Assembly (NCBI GenBank): GCA_050288425.1
Contig: JBNKDU010000034.1
Location: 14,415-78,414 of the forward strand
Length of the DNA stretch: 64,000 nucleotides
Source of the DNA: JARRKU01 sp050288425
GTDB taxonomy: Bacteria; Desulfobacterota; Desulfobacteria; Desulfobacterales; Desulfosarcinaceae
Reading direction: 5' to 3'
The translations under genes were made by a program, and so were the position numbers. The notes beneath the pieces are model-generated. The model did no database searches. It was not told where the DNA came from and saw nothing but the letters and a program-made list of their open reading frames with translations. Positions 8,890 through 17,254 of this stretch are shown here, piece by piece (positions within the stretch are counted from its first letter, which is position 1; each line of letters opens with the position of its first letter).

Positions 8890-10188
8890 TCATTCTCGAG
8901 TCTCCGGCAATGGCATCCTCGTCAATGCGGTTTTGGCCTCGCCCACGACGTAGAGCGACCCGGCGATGCAGATGGCATCCTCCCCATCCGTGGTGGACAG
9001 GGCATGGGCGACCGCCCGGCCGACATTGGGAACGATATCGACCCGTGGGCAGTATTTGTCGGCCATGAGGGCCAGTTTGTCGGCCGGAACGGCCCGGTCG
9101 ATTTCCGGTTGGGTGACCACGACTCGCCGGCATGCACTCAAGAGATCCTTGAGAATCGCATCACAGGGTTTGTCGTCGAGAACGCCCACCACCAGGGTGA
9201 TGGCCCGGTTTCGGTAGCGGATCTTGAGTTCCCGTGCCAGGGTCCGGGCGGCCATCAGGTTGTGGGCGCCGTCCATCACGATGGCGGGCTTTCCCGGTAT
9301 GATTTCCATGCGCCCGGGCCAGTGGGTGGTTTGCAGGCCTTGGCGGATGGATGCTTGAGAAACCTCCGGTCCGGCGCCTTGATTCAGGATTTCGCATGCC
9401 GCCAACACGAGGGCGGCATTGTCCACCTGGTGGCTGCCCGCCAGGTTCAATCGAAGCCGCCTCCAGGTGTGTCGCATACCGAAATAACTGAAGCGGGAAT
9501 CGGAATGCCGGCGGCAGCGAAAGTCGCGTCTCTGAATATACAACGGTGCCTTCCGCTCGGCGGCGATGCGCGAGATCGTCTCGCGGGCGACTTTCTGGTG
9601 GACACCCGAAATCGCCGGGACTCCGGGCTTGATGATGCCGGCCTTTTCTCCGGCGATGGCCGAGAGGGTGCCCCCCAGGTATTGTCGATGCTCCAGGGAG
9701 ATGTTGGTGATGATCGTCAACCGGGGGTGCACCACGTTGGTGGCGTCCAGGCGGCCGCCCATACCGGTTTCGATGATCGCCCAATCGACCCTGCGGCGGC
9801 GGAATTCATATAAGGCCATCGCGGTGGTGAGCTCGAAAAAGGTCGGTTCCCGCTCCAGACCGTCCACGGCCCGTGCGTTCTCATATGCCTCTACAACGGC
9901 CTCGTCGTCGATGGGGGTGCCGTCGATGCAGATCCGTTCGTTGAATTTTTCCAGATGGGGGGAAGTATATTTGCCCACCCGAAGGCCGGAAGCCGTCAGA
10001 ATCGTGGCCAGCATGGAGGCCACGGAACCTTTGCCGTTGGTACCGGCAATATGGATGGTGTCGAAGCGGTCGTGGGGGTCTCCCATCCCGCTCAGCAGGG
10101 TCTGGATGGTGTCCAGCCCTAGCTTGATGCCGAATCGCCGCAGACCGTACATGGCTGACAAACATTTTGCGTAAGGCGTGTTTGTCAA
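8890..10188 (-). CDS. folC: Bifunctional folylpolyglutamate synthase / dihydrofolate synthase
   Basis: 432 residues from a proposed TTG start at 10188, preceded by AGAGAGG at good spacing. A longer frame begins upstream, but its extra residues are unlike the family and carry no ribosome-binding site. The Mur-ligase P-loop is GTNGKGS, and the family segments GRLDATN and DGAHN are present. It adds glutamate to dihydropteroate and to reduced folates in the cytoplasm. It lies downstream of rpsU but is separated from it by an intrinsic terminator. Confidence 0.92.
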   Translation of the reverse strand: MTNTPYAKCLSAMYGLRRFGIKLGLDTIQTLLSGMGDPHDRFDTIHIAGTNGKGSVASMLATILTASGLRVGKYTSPHLEKFNERICIDGTPIDDEAVVEAYENARAVDGLEREPTFFELTTAMALYEFRRRRVDWAIIETGMGGRLDATNVVHPRLTIITNISLEHRQYLGGTLSAIAGEKAGIIKPGVPAISGVHQKVARETISRIAAERKAPLYIQRRDFRCRRHSDSRFSYFGMRHTWRRLRLNLAGSHQVDNAALVLAACEILNQGAGPEVSQASIRQGLQTTHWPGRMEIIPGKPAIVMDGAHNLMAARTLARELKIRYRNRAITLVVGVLDDKPCDAILKDLLSACRRVVVTQPEIDRAVPADKLALMADKYCPRVDIVPNVGRAVAHALSTTDGEDAICIAGSLYVVGEAKTALTRMPLPETRE

Positions 10189-10308
10189 GGCAACCTCTCT
10201 TCGATGACCACGAATCCGCGCTCGCGGTTTCCTCGAGAGTAAAGGGCGCGGGCGGTTCATTCCTGCTTGCAAGGATGCGTTCCCCGGGGCCGCCCCCGTG
10301 GAAACCAT

Positions 10309-10349
10309 TGAAAAACCCGGCCGCAAACGAAATTGATTGGGCCGGGTCT
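10309..10349 (-). terminator. intrinsic terminator after rpsU
   Basis: An 8-bp perfect stem, ACCCGGCC (10315-10322) with GGCCGGGT (10340-10347). On the minus strand it is followed by a run of five T. It lies 20 bases past the rpsU stop. Confidence 0.8.
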
Positions 10350-10369
10350 GGATTCAATACCTTATGGGA

Positions 10370-10576
10370 TCAGCGAAGCCTTTTGCGTCGTGCGGCTGCG
10401 ATACGCTGACGCCGCAACGATTCACGTTGCTTGCGGCGACGGTATTCACTCGGTTTCTCGTAGCTCTTTTTCGACTTGAGACGCTTGAAAAGGCCGTCAT
10501 TTTGAATTTTTTTCTTCAAAATGCGCATGGCTTTTTCAAGATCGTTGTCGTGAACTTTGACCGTGATTTCCTTCAA
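10370..10576 (-). CDS. rpsU: 30S ribosomal protein S21
   Basis: 68 residues from a proposed TTG at 10576, preceded by an AAAGGGG/GAGG purine tract; this gives the family's usual length and begins LKEITVKV. The in-frame ATG at 10600 is the alternative and has no visible Shine-Dalgarno. The C-terminus is very basic (repeated RRR/RRK), typical of S21, which helps the 30S subunit start translation. Its promoter at 10659-10687 is divergent from that of adk. Confidence 0.9.
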   Translation of the reverse strand: MKEITVKVHDNDLEKAMRILKKKIQNDGLFKRLKSKKSYEKPSEYRRRKQRESLRRQRIAAARRKRLR

Positions 10577-10658
10577 CCTGCCTCGCCCCTTTCTTTCCAT
10601 CAACCGGCGGAGAAGCCGTCTTCGATGGTTGATAATACTCTTGAAAAGTAAACCACAG

Positions 10659-10687
10659 TCTATAGGCTTCCAAGGATCATATTGCAA
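10659..10687 (-). promoter_or_regulatory. promoter for rpsU
   Basis: Minus-strand TTGCAA (10687-10682), 17-base spacer, TATAGA (10664-10659), about 60-80 bases upstream of the start codon. Confidence 0.55.
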
Positions 10688-10700
10688 GTCAAAAATGACC

Positions 10701-10748
10701 CCGGAGGTCAAATGTTTCCGCAGACACTATTGTGGTTGACACCTCCGG
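10701..10748. promoter_or_regulatory. inverted repeat between the divergent rpsU and adk promoters
   Basis: CCGGAGGT (10701-10708) is repeated inverted as ACCTCCGG (10741-10748), and the right arm touches the adk -35. The arrangement would suit an operator acting on both genes, but no regulator is known. Confidence 0.35.
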
Positions 10749-10763
10749 CGCTTTCGGTAATAT
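10736..10763 (+). promoter_or_regulatory. sigma70-like promoter for adk
   Basis: TTGACA (10736-10741), 16-base spacer, TAATAT (10758-10763), about 75 bases before the start codon. Confidence 0.75.
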
Positions 10764-10837
10764 TCTTAACCTTTTAATTCCGAAACCCATCGGGTCTTTA
10801 CGATCGGCATACATAAATCAGGACAAAAGGAGGTCCC

Positions 10838-11500
10838 ATGCGTCTCATTCTACTCGGCGGGCCGGGCGCCGGCAAAGGTACCCAGGCCAACTACATCAAG
10901 GAGAAATACCAGATTCCGCAGATATCCACAGGTGACATGCTGCGCGCGGCGGTGAAGGCGGGTACGGAACTCGGTCTCAAAGCCAAATCCTTCATGGACT
11001 CCGGCGGGCTGGTGCCCGACGAAGTCATCATCGGGTTGGTCAAGGAACGCATCAAAGAGTCGGATTGCGCCAAGGGATTCCTCTTTGACGGCTTTCCGCG
11101 GACCATTCCCCAGGCCGACGCCATGAAAGAGGCCGGCGTGGCCATCGATGCGGTGGTGGAAATCGACGTGCCCGACGAGGAGATCATCAAGCGCATGAGC
11201 GGGCGACGCGCCCATCTGGCCAGCGGACGTACCTATCATGTGATCTACAATCCGCCCAAGGTGGAAGGCAAGGACGACGTAACCGGCGAGCCTCTGGTAC
11301 AACGCGATGACGACAAGGAAGAGGTCGTGCGCAAGCGCCTGGATGTCTATCACGCCCAGACCGAGCCCCTGGTGGAATATTACAAGAAATGGGCGGATAC
11401 CGGCGAGACGGGTGCCCCCAAGTATTGCGGCATCAGCGGTGTCGGCAAAGTGGATGAGATCCGCGACCAGATTTTCACCGCGCTGGATGCGTTGAAGTAA
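10838..11500 (+). CDS. adk: Adenylate kinase
   Basis: 220 residues, a long-form kinase. It interconverts ATP + AMP and 2 ADP. The P-loop GGPGAGKGT is at residues 7-15, the NMP-binding arm (STGDMLR) follows, and the LID region carries GRTYHVIYNPPK. The four LID cysteines of zinc-type adenylate kinases are absent. An AAGGAGG Shine-Dalgarno precedes the ATG. It is monocistronic: its own promoter lies upstream and a strong terminator follows, rather than the common position after secY. Confidence 0.98.
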   Translation: MRLILLGGPGAGKGTQANYIKEKYQIPQISTGDMLRAAVKAGTELGLKAKSFMDSGGLVPDEVIIGLVKERIKESDCAKGFLFDGFPRTIPQADAMKEAGVAIDAVVEIDVPDEEIIKRMSGRRAHLASGRTYHVIYNPPKVEGKDDVTGEPLVQRDDDKEEVVRKRLDVYHAQTEPLVEYYKKWADTGETGAPKYCGISGVGKVDEIRDQIFTALDALK

Positions 11501-11525
11501 CACGTACTTTAATTTCTGTCATACC

Positions 11526-11557
11526 AAGCCCCTGCCGATTTCGGCAGGGGCTTTTTG
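11526..11557 (+). terminator. intrinsic terminator after adk
   Basis: A 12-bp stem, AAGCCCCTGCCG with CGGCAGGGGCTT and a short loop, continues into TTTTTG. It is 26 bases past the adk stop and may also stop cca transcription from the other side. Confidence 0.85.
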
Positions 11558-11566
11558 TTTCAAGGC

Positions 11567-13075
11567 CTAGTTGTTGTCGCTATTTGAATTATTCATGCGC
11601 GAGCCCGTGTTTTCGGGTCGGACTACAGGGAGCGATCGTGTCTGTTTCAGATGGGTGGCTACCCATTGCAGGGCCTGAGGACGATTCTGAATATCGCCGG
11701 ACAAGTGCGCCTCTTCGATGTGGCTCAAAAGTGTCGCGAATTGAGGAGAAGGGGTAAGTCCGAATTGCTCGATCAAATCCCTGCCGTTGATCAACGGTTT
11801 TTCCCGCCTCTCTTTGATCCTATTAAAATAGGTTTCCAGCAGATCGATGATAAAGGCCGACGCACCGGTGATGGTCTGTTCCTGTATCGGATGTTTTCCC
11901 AGGTTGTCAGCCAACGCATGCAAAAGGATGTGTGGGGCGCTTTCTGCGCACAACCTGAAAAAACGCCCCTGCGCTTTGGTGGATTTTTGTCCGGACCGTT
12001 CGGTCGCAGCCAGATACAGATCCATGGGGCGCTGGTGGTTGGCGATCAGAAAGGTCAGTCGATTGCGATCCCGGGTGGACATGCGCAGCCGTTGGCAGAG
12101 GGACGGCATCATGGCGGCTCCCCTGCGCGGGTGCCCGTAAAAATGAATGCTGCCGGACCCATCGATACTGCGGCAGGCGGGTTTGCCGATATCGTGCAGC
12201 AATAGCGCCAATTTCAGCAGGACGGATTCGTGGCAATCGATTTTCAAAACAAATTCGGACGCCCGTTCAGGCAGCCGTTCTTGAGGGTCGGTGAGAATAT
12301 GCTCCAATTGGGTATATGCCTGGAAGGTGTGATCCCATCCGTCCAGGCTATGGTGATGGTTCTGCCGGGTGCCGTGCAAAGGCGTGAGTTCGGGGAGGAC
12401 GGCCTCCAGCAGGCCGGCCTCGGCCATCGCCAGGATGGTCCGGTGACTGTGGCGGCAGGCCAGTATTTTGTGCAATTCGCTGAGAATGCGTTCTCCGGCA
12501 CTTGCGCGGATGTCGTCGGGGGCGGAGCGGATGGCCGCCAGGGTGGCCGGTTCGATGGCAAAACCCAGTACGGCGGCCATCCGAAAAGCACGCAGCAGAC
12601 GCAATGGGTCCGCGCGAAACACGCGTGGAGATACCATGCGGACGACTCGTTGCTGCAGATCGATCAATCCCCCGGCCGGGTCAACCACCTGTCCGTCATT
12701 CAGGTCACAGGCCAGCGCGTTGATGGTGAAATCGCGTTTCATCAGATCCGCTTCCAGGGTGTCGCCGTTGATTGCCGCGACATCGACTTGGATACCATCC
12801 GCGACGATCCGGTAGACCCGGAAAGGGTCCCTGCCCATGGGAATGCAGCGACGGCCGAGCTTGCCGGCGAGTTGGACCGCATAGGCTTCGGGCGCCTGCA
12901 CCACGACATCATAATCCAATGGCCGGTCACCAAGGATCAGGTCGCGTACCGATCCGCCAACCAGGTAGGCCCTGGTGCCGGGAATATTGAGTCGCGTGGG
13001 GAGAGGAACGATCAATTTCAAAGCCTTTCCACCCTTGTGCGGATTGAAACCCGCCGACGGGGGTGCTGGATGCAT
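11567..13075 (-). CDS. CCA tRNA nucleotidyltransferase / poly(A) polymerase family protein with HD domain
   Basis: About 502 residues if begun at the ATG at 13075. The start is uncertain: an ATG at 13138 and a TTG near 12952 with a better purine tract are alternatives. The class-II nucleotidyltransferase signature is visible (LVGGSVRDLILG, then DYDVVV), as are RRDFTINAL-like (KRDFTINAL) and RxxRFxxxLGF-like segments. The C-terminal half has an HD domain with LLLHDIGKP. The family adds CCA or poly(A) tails to RNA 3' ends. The tRNA in this window encodes its own CCA, so the enzyme may serve repair. It ends in an Asn/Ser-rich tail. Confidence 0.85.
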   Translation of the reverse strand: MHPAPPSAGFNPHKGGKALKLIVPLPTRLNIPGTRAYLVGGSVRDLILGDRPLDYDVVVQAPEAYAVQLAGKLGRRCIPMGRDPFRVYRIVADGIQVDVAAINGDTLEADLMKRDFTINALACDLNDGQVVDPAGGLIDLQQRVVRMVSPRVFRADPLRLLRAFRMAAVLGFAIEPATLAAIRSAPDDIRASAGERILSELHKILACRHSHRTILAMAEAGLLEAVLPELTPLHGTRQNHHHSLDGWDHTFQAYTQLEHILTDPQERLPERASEFVLKIDCHESVLLKLALLLHDIGKPACRSIDGSGSIHFYGHPRRGAAMMPSLCQRLRMSTRDRNRLTFLIANHQRPMDLYLAATERSGQKSTKAQGRFFRLCAESAPHILLHALADNLGKHPIQEQTITGASAFIIDLLETYFNRIKERREKPLINGRDLIEQFGLTPSPQFATLLSHIEEAHLSGDIQNRPQALQWVATHLKQTRSLPVVRPENTGSRMNNSNSDNN

Positions 13076-13536
13076 GAACTGGAAAATATCCCTTTTTTCT
13101 ATCCGTCTGCCATCCCCATGGCGTTGTCCGCTGATCATGTCTTATAACATCCGGACCCTCGGGTGCCAATGCCTGGTGGTTGTTGCGTCTCGGCGGCATG
13201 GGCAGCAAAAATGCTTGACACCCCAGAAACCTTGATATAAGCAAGTTCAAAGATATGGAACCCGCCCTGTTGGAGAGAATCTCGAAGCAATTTTCTCCAT
13301 AAGACAAGCAACTTCATTTTCCTCCATTGTAATCAATTGTTCCATAATCACCGGAAGGGCGTACGAACCCGTAAATACGACAGGTCCTGGTTGACTGGTA
13401 AGGTGATTCACATATCGCTGGCGGTTTCCGCCAAAGGGATCGCGCCCAAGCCGAACCAATGGTGAATCAAGATGAACAACCGGATATCCCCGCTAAAAAA
13501 CTACGTGCCATCGAACCTCGTAATGGAGAGCCATGA
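13076..13536 (+). promoter_or_regulatory. promoter and long leader of rho
   Basis: TTGACA (13215-13220) and TATAAG (13236-13241) are 15 bases apart, a plausible promoter giving a leader of ~290 bases. The leader contains short open frames: 13255-13302 (15 codons), 13459-13536 (25 codons, whose TGA directly precedes the rho ATG) and 13472-13540 (22 codons, overlapping rho as ATGA). Rho is often autoregulated through its leader, so these are worth noting. None has a clear Shine-Dalgarno. Nothing else is recognised here. Confidence 0.4.
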
Positions 13537-14784
13537 ATGAATGTTTCAGAACTAAAGAGTAAAAAAATCAATGAATTGACCCAGCTGGCGAAAAAGATGA
13601 AAATCGAGGGATACGCCGGCATGCGCAAGCAGGAACTGATCTTTACGCTATTGCAGAGCCAGATCGAAAAGAACGGCCTCATCTATGGCGAAGGCACCCT
13701 CGAAATTCTGCCGGACGGTTTTGGCTTCTTAAGAGCCCCCAGTTACAATTACCTGCCGGGTCCGGACGACATCTACGTGTCGCCTTCCCAGATCCGGCGG
13801 TTCAACCTGCGCACCGGCGATACGGTTTCCGGCCAAATCCGGCAACCCAAGGAGTCGGAGCGATATTTCGCCTTGCTCAAGGTCGAAGCCATCAATTATG
13901 AAGACCCCGAGGCTGCCAGGGACAAGATCCTCTTCGACAATCTGACCCCGCTCTACCCCGACGAAAAGACCGATCTCGAGGTGGAATCGGAAAACTACTC
14001 TTCGAGAATCATGGACCTGCTGACGCCCATCGGTTTCGGTCAGCGCGGCCTGATCGTGTCGCCGCCCCGTTCGGGCAAAACCATGCTCCTGCAGAATATC
14101 GCCAACAGCATCGTCAAAAACCACAGCGATATCATCCTGTTCGTCCTGCTCATCGACGAGCGCCCCGAAGAAGTGACCGATATGGAACGTTCGGTGCGCG
14201 GAGAAGTGATCAGTTCCACTTTCGACGAGCCGGCCGAGCGCCATGTCCAGGTGGCGGAGATGGTGATCGAAAAGGCCAAACGCCTGGTGGAACATAAGAA
14301 AAATGTCGTCATCCTGCTCGACAGCATCACCCGTCTGGCGCGGGCCTACAACTCGGTCATGCCGCCATCGGGCAAGATTCTTTCCGGCGGTGTCGATTCC
14401 AATGCCCTCCAAAGACCCAAACGTTTCTTCGGCGCCGCCCGCAATATCGAAGAGGGCGGCAGCCTGACCATTATTGCCACGGCCTTGATCGACACGGGCA
14501 GCCGCATGGACGAAGTGATTTTCGAAGAATTCAAGGGTACGGGCAACCTCGAAATTCAGTTGGATCGCCGGCTGGCCGACAAGCGTATATTCCCCGCCAT
14601 CGACATCAAGAAATCGGGAACCCGCAAGGAAGAGCTGCTGCTGGACGAACAGACCCTCAACCGGGTCTGGATTATCCGGAAGCTGTTGGCCTCGCTCAAT
14701 CCAGTGGACGCCCTCGAATTTTTACTTGATAAAATGCACGGAACCAAAGATAATAAAGACTTTTTAGAATCGATGAATACGTAA
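13537..14784 (+). CDS. rho: Transcription termination factor Rho
   Basis: 415 residues, close to the 419 of E. coli. The N-terminal helical domain (LKSKKINELTQLAKK) is followed by the RNA-binding cold-shock-like domain (GFGFLR, DDIYVSPSQIRRFNLR). The RecA-type ATPase has P-loop SPPRSGKTMLL, Walker B VILLDSITRLARA and the Q/R-loop segment LIDTGSRMDEVIFEEFKGTG. It is the hexameric RNA translocase that ends untranslated transcripts. rpmE follows after 24 bases, a common pairing in proteobacteria. Confidence 0.98.
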   Translation: MNVSELKSKKINELTQLAKKMKIEGYAGMRKQELIFTLLQSQIEKNGLIYGEGTLEILPDGFGFLRAPSYNYLPGPDDIYVSPSQIRRFNLRTGDTVSGQIRQPKESERYFALLKVEAINYEDPEAARDKILFDNLTPLYPDEKTDLEVESENYSSRIMDLLTPIGFGQRGLIVSPPRSGKTMLLQNIANSIVKNHSDIILFVLLIDERPEEVTDMERSVRGEVISSTFDEPAERHVQVAEMVIEKAKRLVEHKKNVVILLDSITRLARAYNSVMPPSGKILSGGVDSNALQRPKRFFGAARNIEEGGSLTIIATALIDTGSRMDEVIFEEFKGTGNLEIQLDRRLADKRIFPAIDIKKSGTRKEELLLDEQTLNRVWIIRKLLASLNPVDALEFLLDKMHGTKDNKDFLESMNT

Positions 14785-14808
14785 TATGAATAGGGGGTTG
14801 AAATTAAA

Positions 14809-15018
14809 ATGAAAACCGGCATTCATCCGAAATACGTCGAGACGACCATCAAGTGCGCCTGCGGCAACACCATCGAGGTGGGGTCCACCAAACAGGACAT
14901 CAGCGTGGAAATTTGTTCCCAGTGCCATCCTTTTTTTACCGGTAAACAGAAACTGGTGGATACGGCTGGCCGGATTGAACGATTTCGCAAGAAATACGAA
15001 AAGTTTCAAAAAAAATAA
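14809..15018 (+). CDS. rpmE: 50S ribosomal protein L31 (zinc-binding form)
   Basis: 69 residues, normal length. The four zinc ligands are present as CAC and CSQC, so this is the zinc-containing (C+) paralogue. The usual start MKTGIHPKY is seen. It lies 24 bases after rho and upstream of prfA; the space to prfA contains a possible pseudoknot. Confidence 0.97.
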   Translation: MKTGIHPKYVETTIKCACGNTIEVGSTKQDISVEICSQCHPFFTGKQKLVDTAGRIERFRKKYEKFQKK

Positions 15019-15056
15019 GTATCCAGCCGGAATACGCCGAAATGTTCGGCAACCAT

Positions 15057-15110
15057 CAAGCTGCCAGGCCCTGAGGTCGGCAGCTTGACCTATTATGCCC
15101 TCAGGGACGG
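15057..15110 (+). promoter_or_regulatory. possible H-type pseudoknot covering the prfA Shine-Dalgarno
   Basis: Stem 1 is CAAGCTGCC (15057-15065) with GGCAGCTTG (15079-15087), 9 perfect pairs. Its loop contains CCCTGAGG (15069-15076), which can pair perfectly with CCTCAGGG (15099-15106). The second right arm overlaps the purine tract AGGGACGG just before the prfA ATG at 15114. No T run follows stem 1, so it is not a terminator. The pairing is seen in the sequence; a regulatory role is inference. Confidence 0.45.
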
Positions 15111-15113
15111 ACC

Positions 15114-16178
15114 ATGTTTACGAAATTAAAAGGCGTAGAGGAACGATACGGGCAGTTGGAAGCGTTGCTCAGCGACCCCGCGGTGTTGCAGGATCGCAAC
15201 GCCTACCAGCAGTACGCCCGTGAGCATGCGGATCTGGCCGAGATCGTTGCCGCCTACCGGGACTATCAGACGCTCGATCGGGAGTTCGACGAGAGCCTGG
15301 AATTGTTACGCGACAGCGATCCCGAGATCAAGAGCCTGGCCAGGGAGGAGATCGACCGTCTTACGGAAAAGAAAGAGCAACTCGAAAAGAAACTCAAACA
15401 ATTGCTCATACCGAAGGATCCGCTCGATCAGAAAAACGTACTGCTGGAGATCCGGGCGGGCACCGGCGGGGACGAAGCCGGGCTTTTCGCCGGAGATTTG
15501 TTCAAGATGTACAACCGGTATGCGGAAGGCCGCCGGTGGAATTTCGAGGTTCTCAGCCACCATGCCACCGGGGTTGGCGGTCTCAAGGAAGTAATCGCCC
15601 TGATAAAGGGCAAAGGCGTCTACAGCCGATTCAAATATGAGAGCGGGACCCACCGGGTCCAGCGTGTGCCGACCACCGAAACCCAGGGAAGGATCCATAC
15701 CTCCGCAGTTACCGTGGCGGTATTGCCCGAGGCGGAGGAGGTGGAAGTCGACATCGACCCCGGAGATCTGCGCATCGATGTCTTCCGCGCCACCGGTCCC
15801 GGCGGCCAATCGGTCAATACCACCGATTCCGCCGTGCGCATCACCCATCTGCCCACCGGTCTGGTGGTCTCCTGCCAGGATGAGAAATCCCAACACAAGA
15901 ATAAAGCCAAGGGGTTGAAAGTGCTGCGGGCCAGGCTCTTGGACAAGATGACCCGGGAGCAAAACGCCAAGCGATCCCAGGATCGTAAGAATCAGGTGGG
16001 CAGCGGTGACCGCAGTGAACGGATCCGGACCTACAATTTTCCCCAGGGCCGGGTTACCGACCACCGGATCGGCCTGACGCTTTATAAACTGGATACGATT
16101 CTTCAGGGGGACATCGATGAGGTCATCGATGCCCTGGTGACCTATTACCAAAGCCAGGCCCTGCAGCATGTCGAGTGA
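15114..16178 (+). CDS. prfA: Peptide chain release factor 1
   Basis: 354 residues, typical of RF1. The catalytic GGQ lies in GPGGQSVN, and the stop-codon recognition tripeptide of the PxT type is PTT in HRVQRVPTTETQGR. It reads UAA and UAG and releases the peptide. Its start region may be folded in a pseudoknot. It overlaps prmC, whose product methylates the GGQ glutamine, by 11 bases. Confidence 0.98.
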   Translation: MFTKLKGVEERYGQLEALLSDPAVLQDRNAYQQYAREHADLAEIVAAYRDYQTLDREFDESLELLRDSDPEIKSLAREEIDRLTEKKEQLEKKLKQLLIPKDPLDQKNVLLEIRAGTGGDEAGLFAGDLFKMYNRYAEGRRWNFEVLSHHATGVGGLKEVIALIKGKGVYSRFKYESGTHRVQRVPTTETQGRIHTSAVTVAVLPEAEEVEVDIDPGDLRIDVFRATGPGGQSVNTTDSAVRITHLPTGLVVSCQDEKSQHKNKAKGLKVLRARLLDKMTREQNAKRSQDRKNQVGSGDRSERIRTYNFPQGRVTDHRIGLTLYKLDTILQGDIDEVIDALVTYYQSQALQHVE

Positions 16179-17061
16179 CTCGCCAACCGATCCGCCAACC
16201 TGGACCCTTCTCAAGCTTCTGCGTTGGACCACCGATTACCTGCGGCGTAATGGGGTCGAGCAGCCGCGCATCGACGCCGAGATCATGCTGGCCCACATTC
16301 TGGGGTGCCAACGCATCGATCTTTACCTGCGCCACGATCAGCCCGTGGAGGCAGGGGAACTCGGCCGCTTCAAGCCGTTGCTGCAGCGTCGCAGAGACCG
16401 CTGCCCGGTGGCCTATTTGCTGGGTGAGAAAGAGTTCTGGTCCCTCAACATCAAGGTCACGCCGGATGTCCTGATTCCCCGACCGGAAACCGAGTGTCTG
16501 GTCGAGACCGTGCTGGCCCGATATGCACAGGATACGGAGTTGCGAGTGCTGGAGCTGGGCACCGGCTCCGGGGCCATCGCCATCGCCCTGGCCGCAGAAC
16601 GACCGCACTGGACCATCCTGGCCACCGATATTTCGGCCGATGCCATCTCCATCGCCAGGGGCAACGCCGGGCGGCACAATGTCGACCGGCGGATCGAATT
16701 CCGGCAAGGCTTCTGGTTCCAGGCGCTCGACAAAGGGCCGCGGCGGTTTCATCTCATCGTTTCCAATCCACCGTATATCGCCAGCAGGGAGCTCACCGGT
16801 CTCGCACCGGAAATTCGAAAACATGAGCCGATTCAAGCCCTTGACGGCGGTCCGGATGGATTGGACTGCCTGCGGCACATCATCGACGAGTCCCCGGACC
16901 ATCTCGCCCCGGGCGGTTCCCTGGCACTCGAGATCGGCAGCGATCAAGGCGCCGCCGTACGGCAGGCCGGGCGGGCGCGGGGCACCTACGCCGACGTCGA
17001 AATTTTCAAGGACTACAGCGGCCTCGACCGTGTGGCCCGTTTGATGTCGCTTCCAACCTGA
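16168..17061 (+). CDS. prmC: Peptide chain release factor N5-glutamine methyltransferase
   Basis: 297 residues. The N-terminal substrate-binding helices are followed by a Rossmann SAM domain with LELGTGSGAIAIALA and the catalytic NPPY motif (SNPPYIA), characteristic of the HemK/PrmC family. It methylates the GGQ glutamine of release factors, and its gene overlaps its target prfA, so the two are coupled. The C-terminus has the family's DGLDCLR and DYSGLDRV segments. Confidence 0.96.
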   Translation: MSSDSPTDPPTWTLLKLLRWTTDYLRRNGVEQPRIDAEIMLAHILGCQRIDLYLRHDQPVEAGELGRFKPLLQRRRDRCPVAYLLGEKEFWSLNIKVTPDVLIPRPETECLVETVLARYAQDTELRVLELGTGSGAIAIALAAERPHWTILATDISADAISIARGNAGRHNVDRRIEFRQGFWFQALDKGPRRFHLIVSNPPYIASRELTGLAPEIRKHEPIQALDGGPDGLDCLRHIIDESPDHLAPGGSLALEIGSDQGAAVRQAGRARGTYADVEIFKDYSGLDRVARLMSLPT

Positions 17062-17254
17062 CAGGGAATCTTCGGATCGTCCGTGGATCGATATCGGCCT
17101 GCAGGCCATAGAAAAGTATTGCGCAACAAACCGTGATTTGTTACGTAACCCTGATTTTAATTCGCACGCCCATGGACCCTTCACCTGGTGCTTCCGGGGA
17201 AGTCGGTGACGGGGATGAAGTGGGCGAGGGAAAAACCAAACCAAGGAGAGTTCA

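Noticed and set aside
15057..15087. Intrinsic terminator after rpmE
   Set aside because: The 9-bp stem is good, but no T run follows it.
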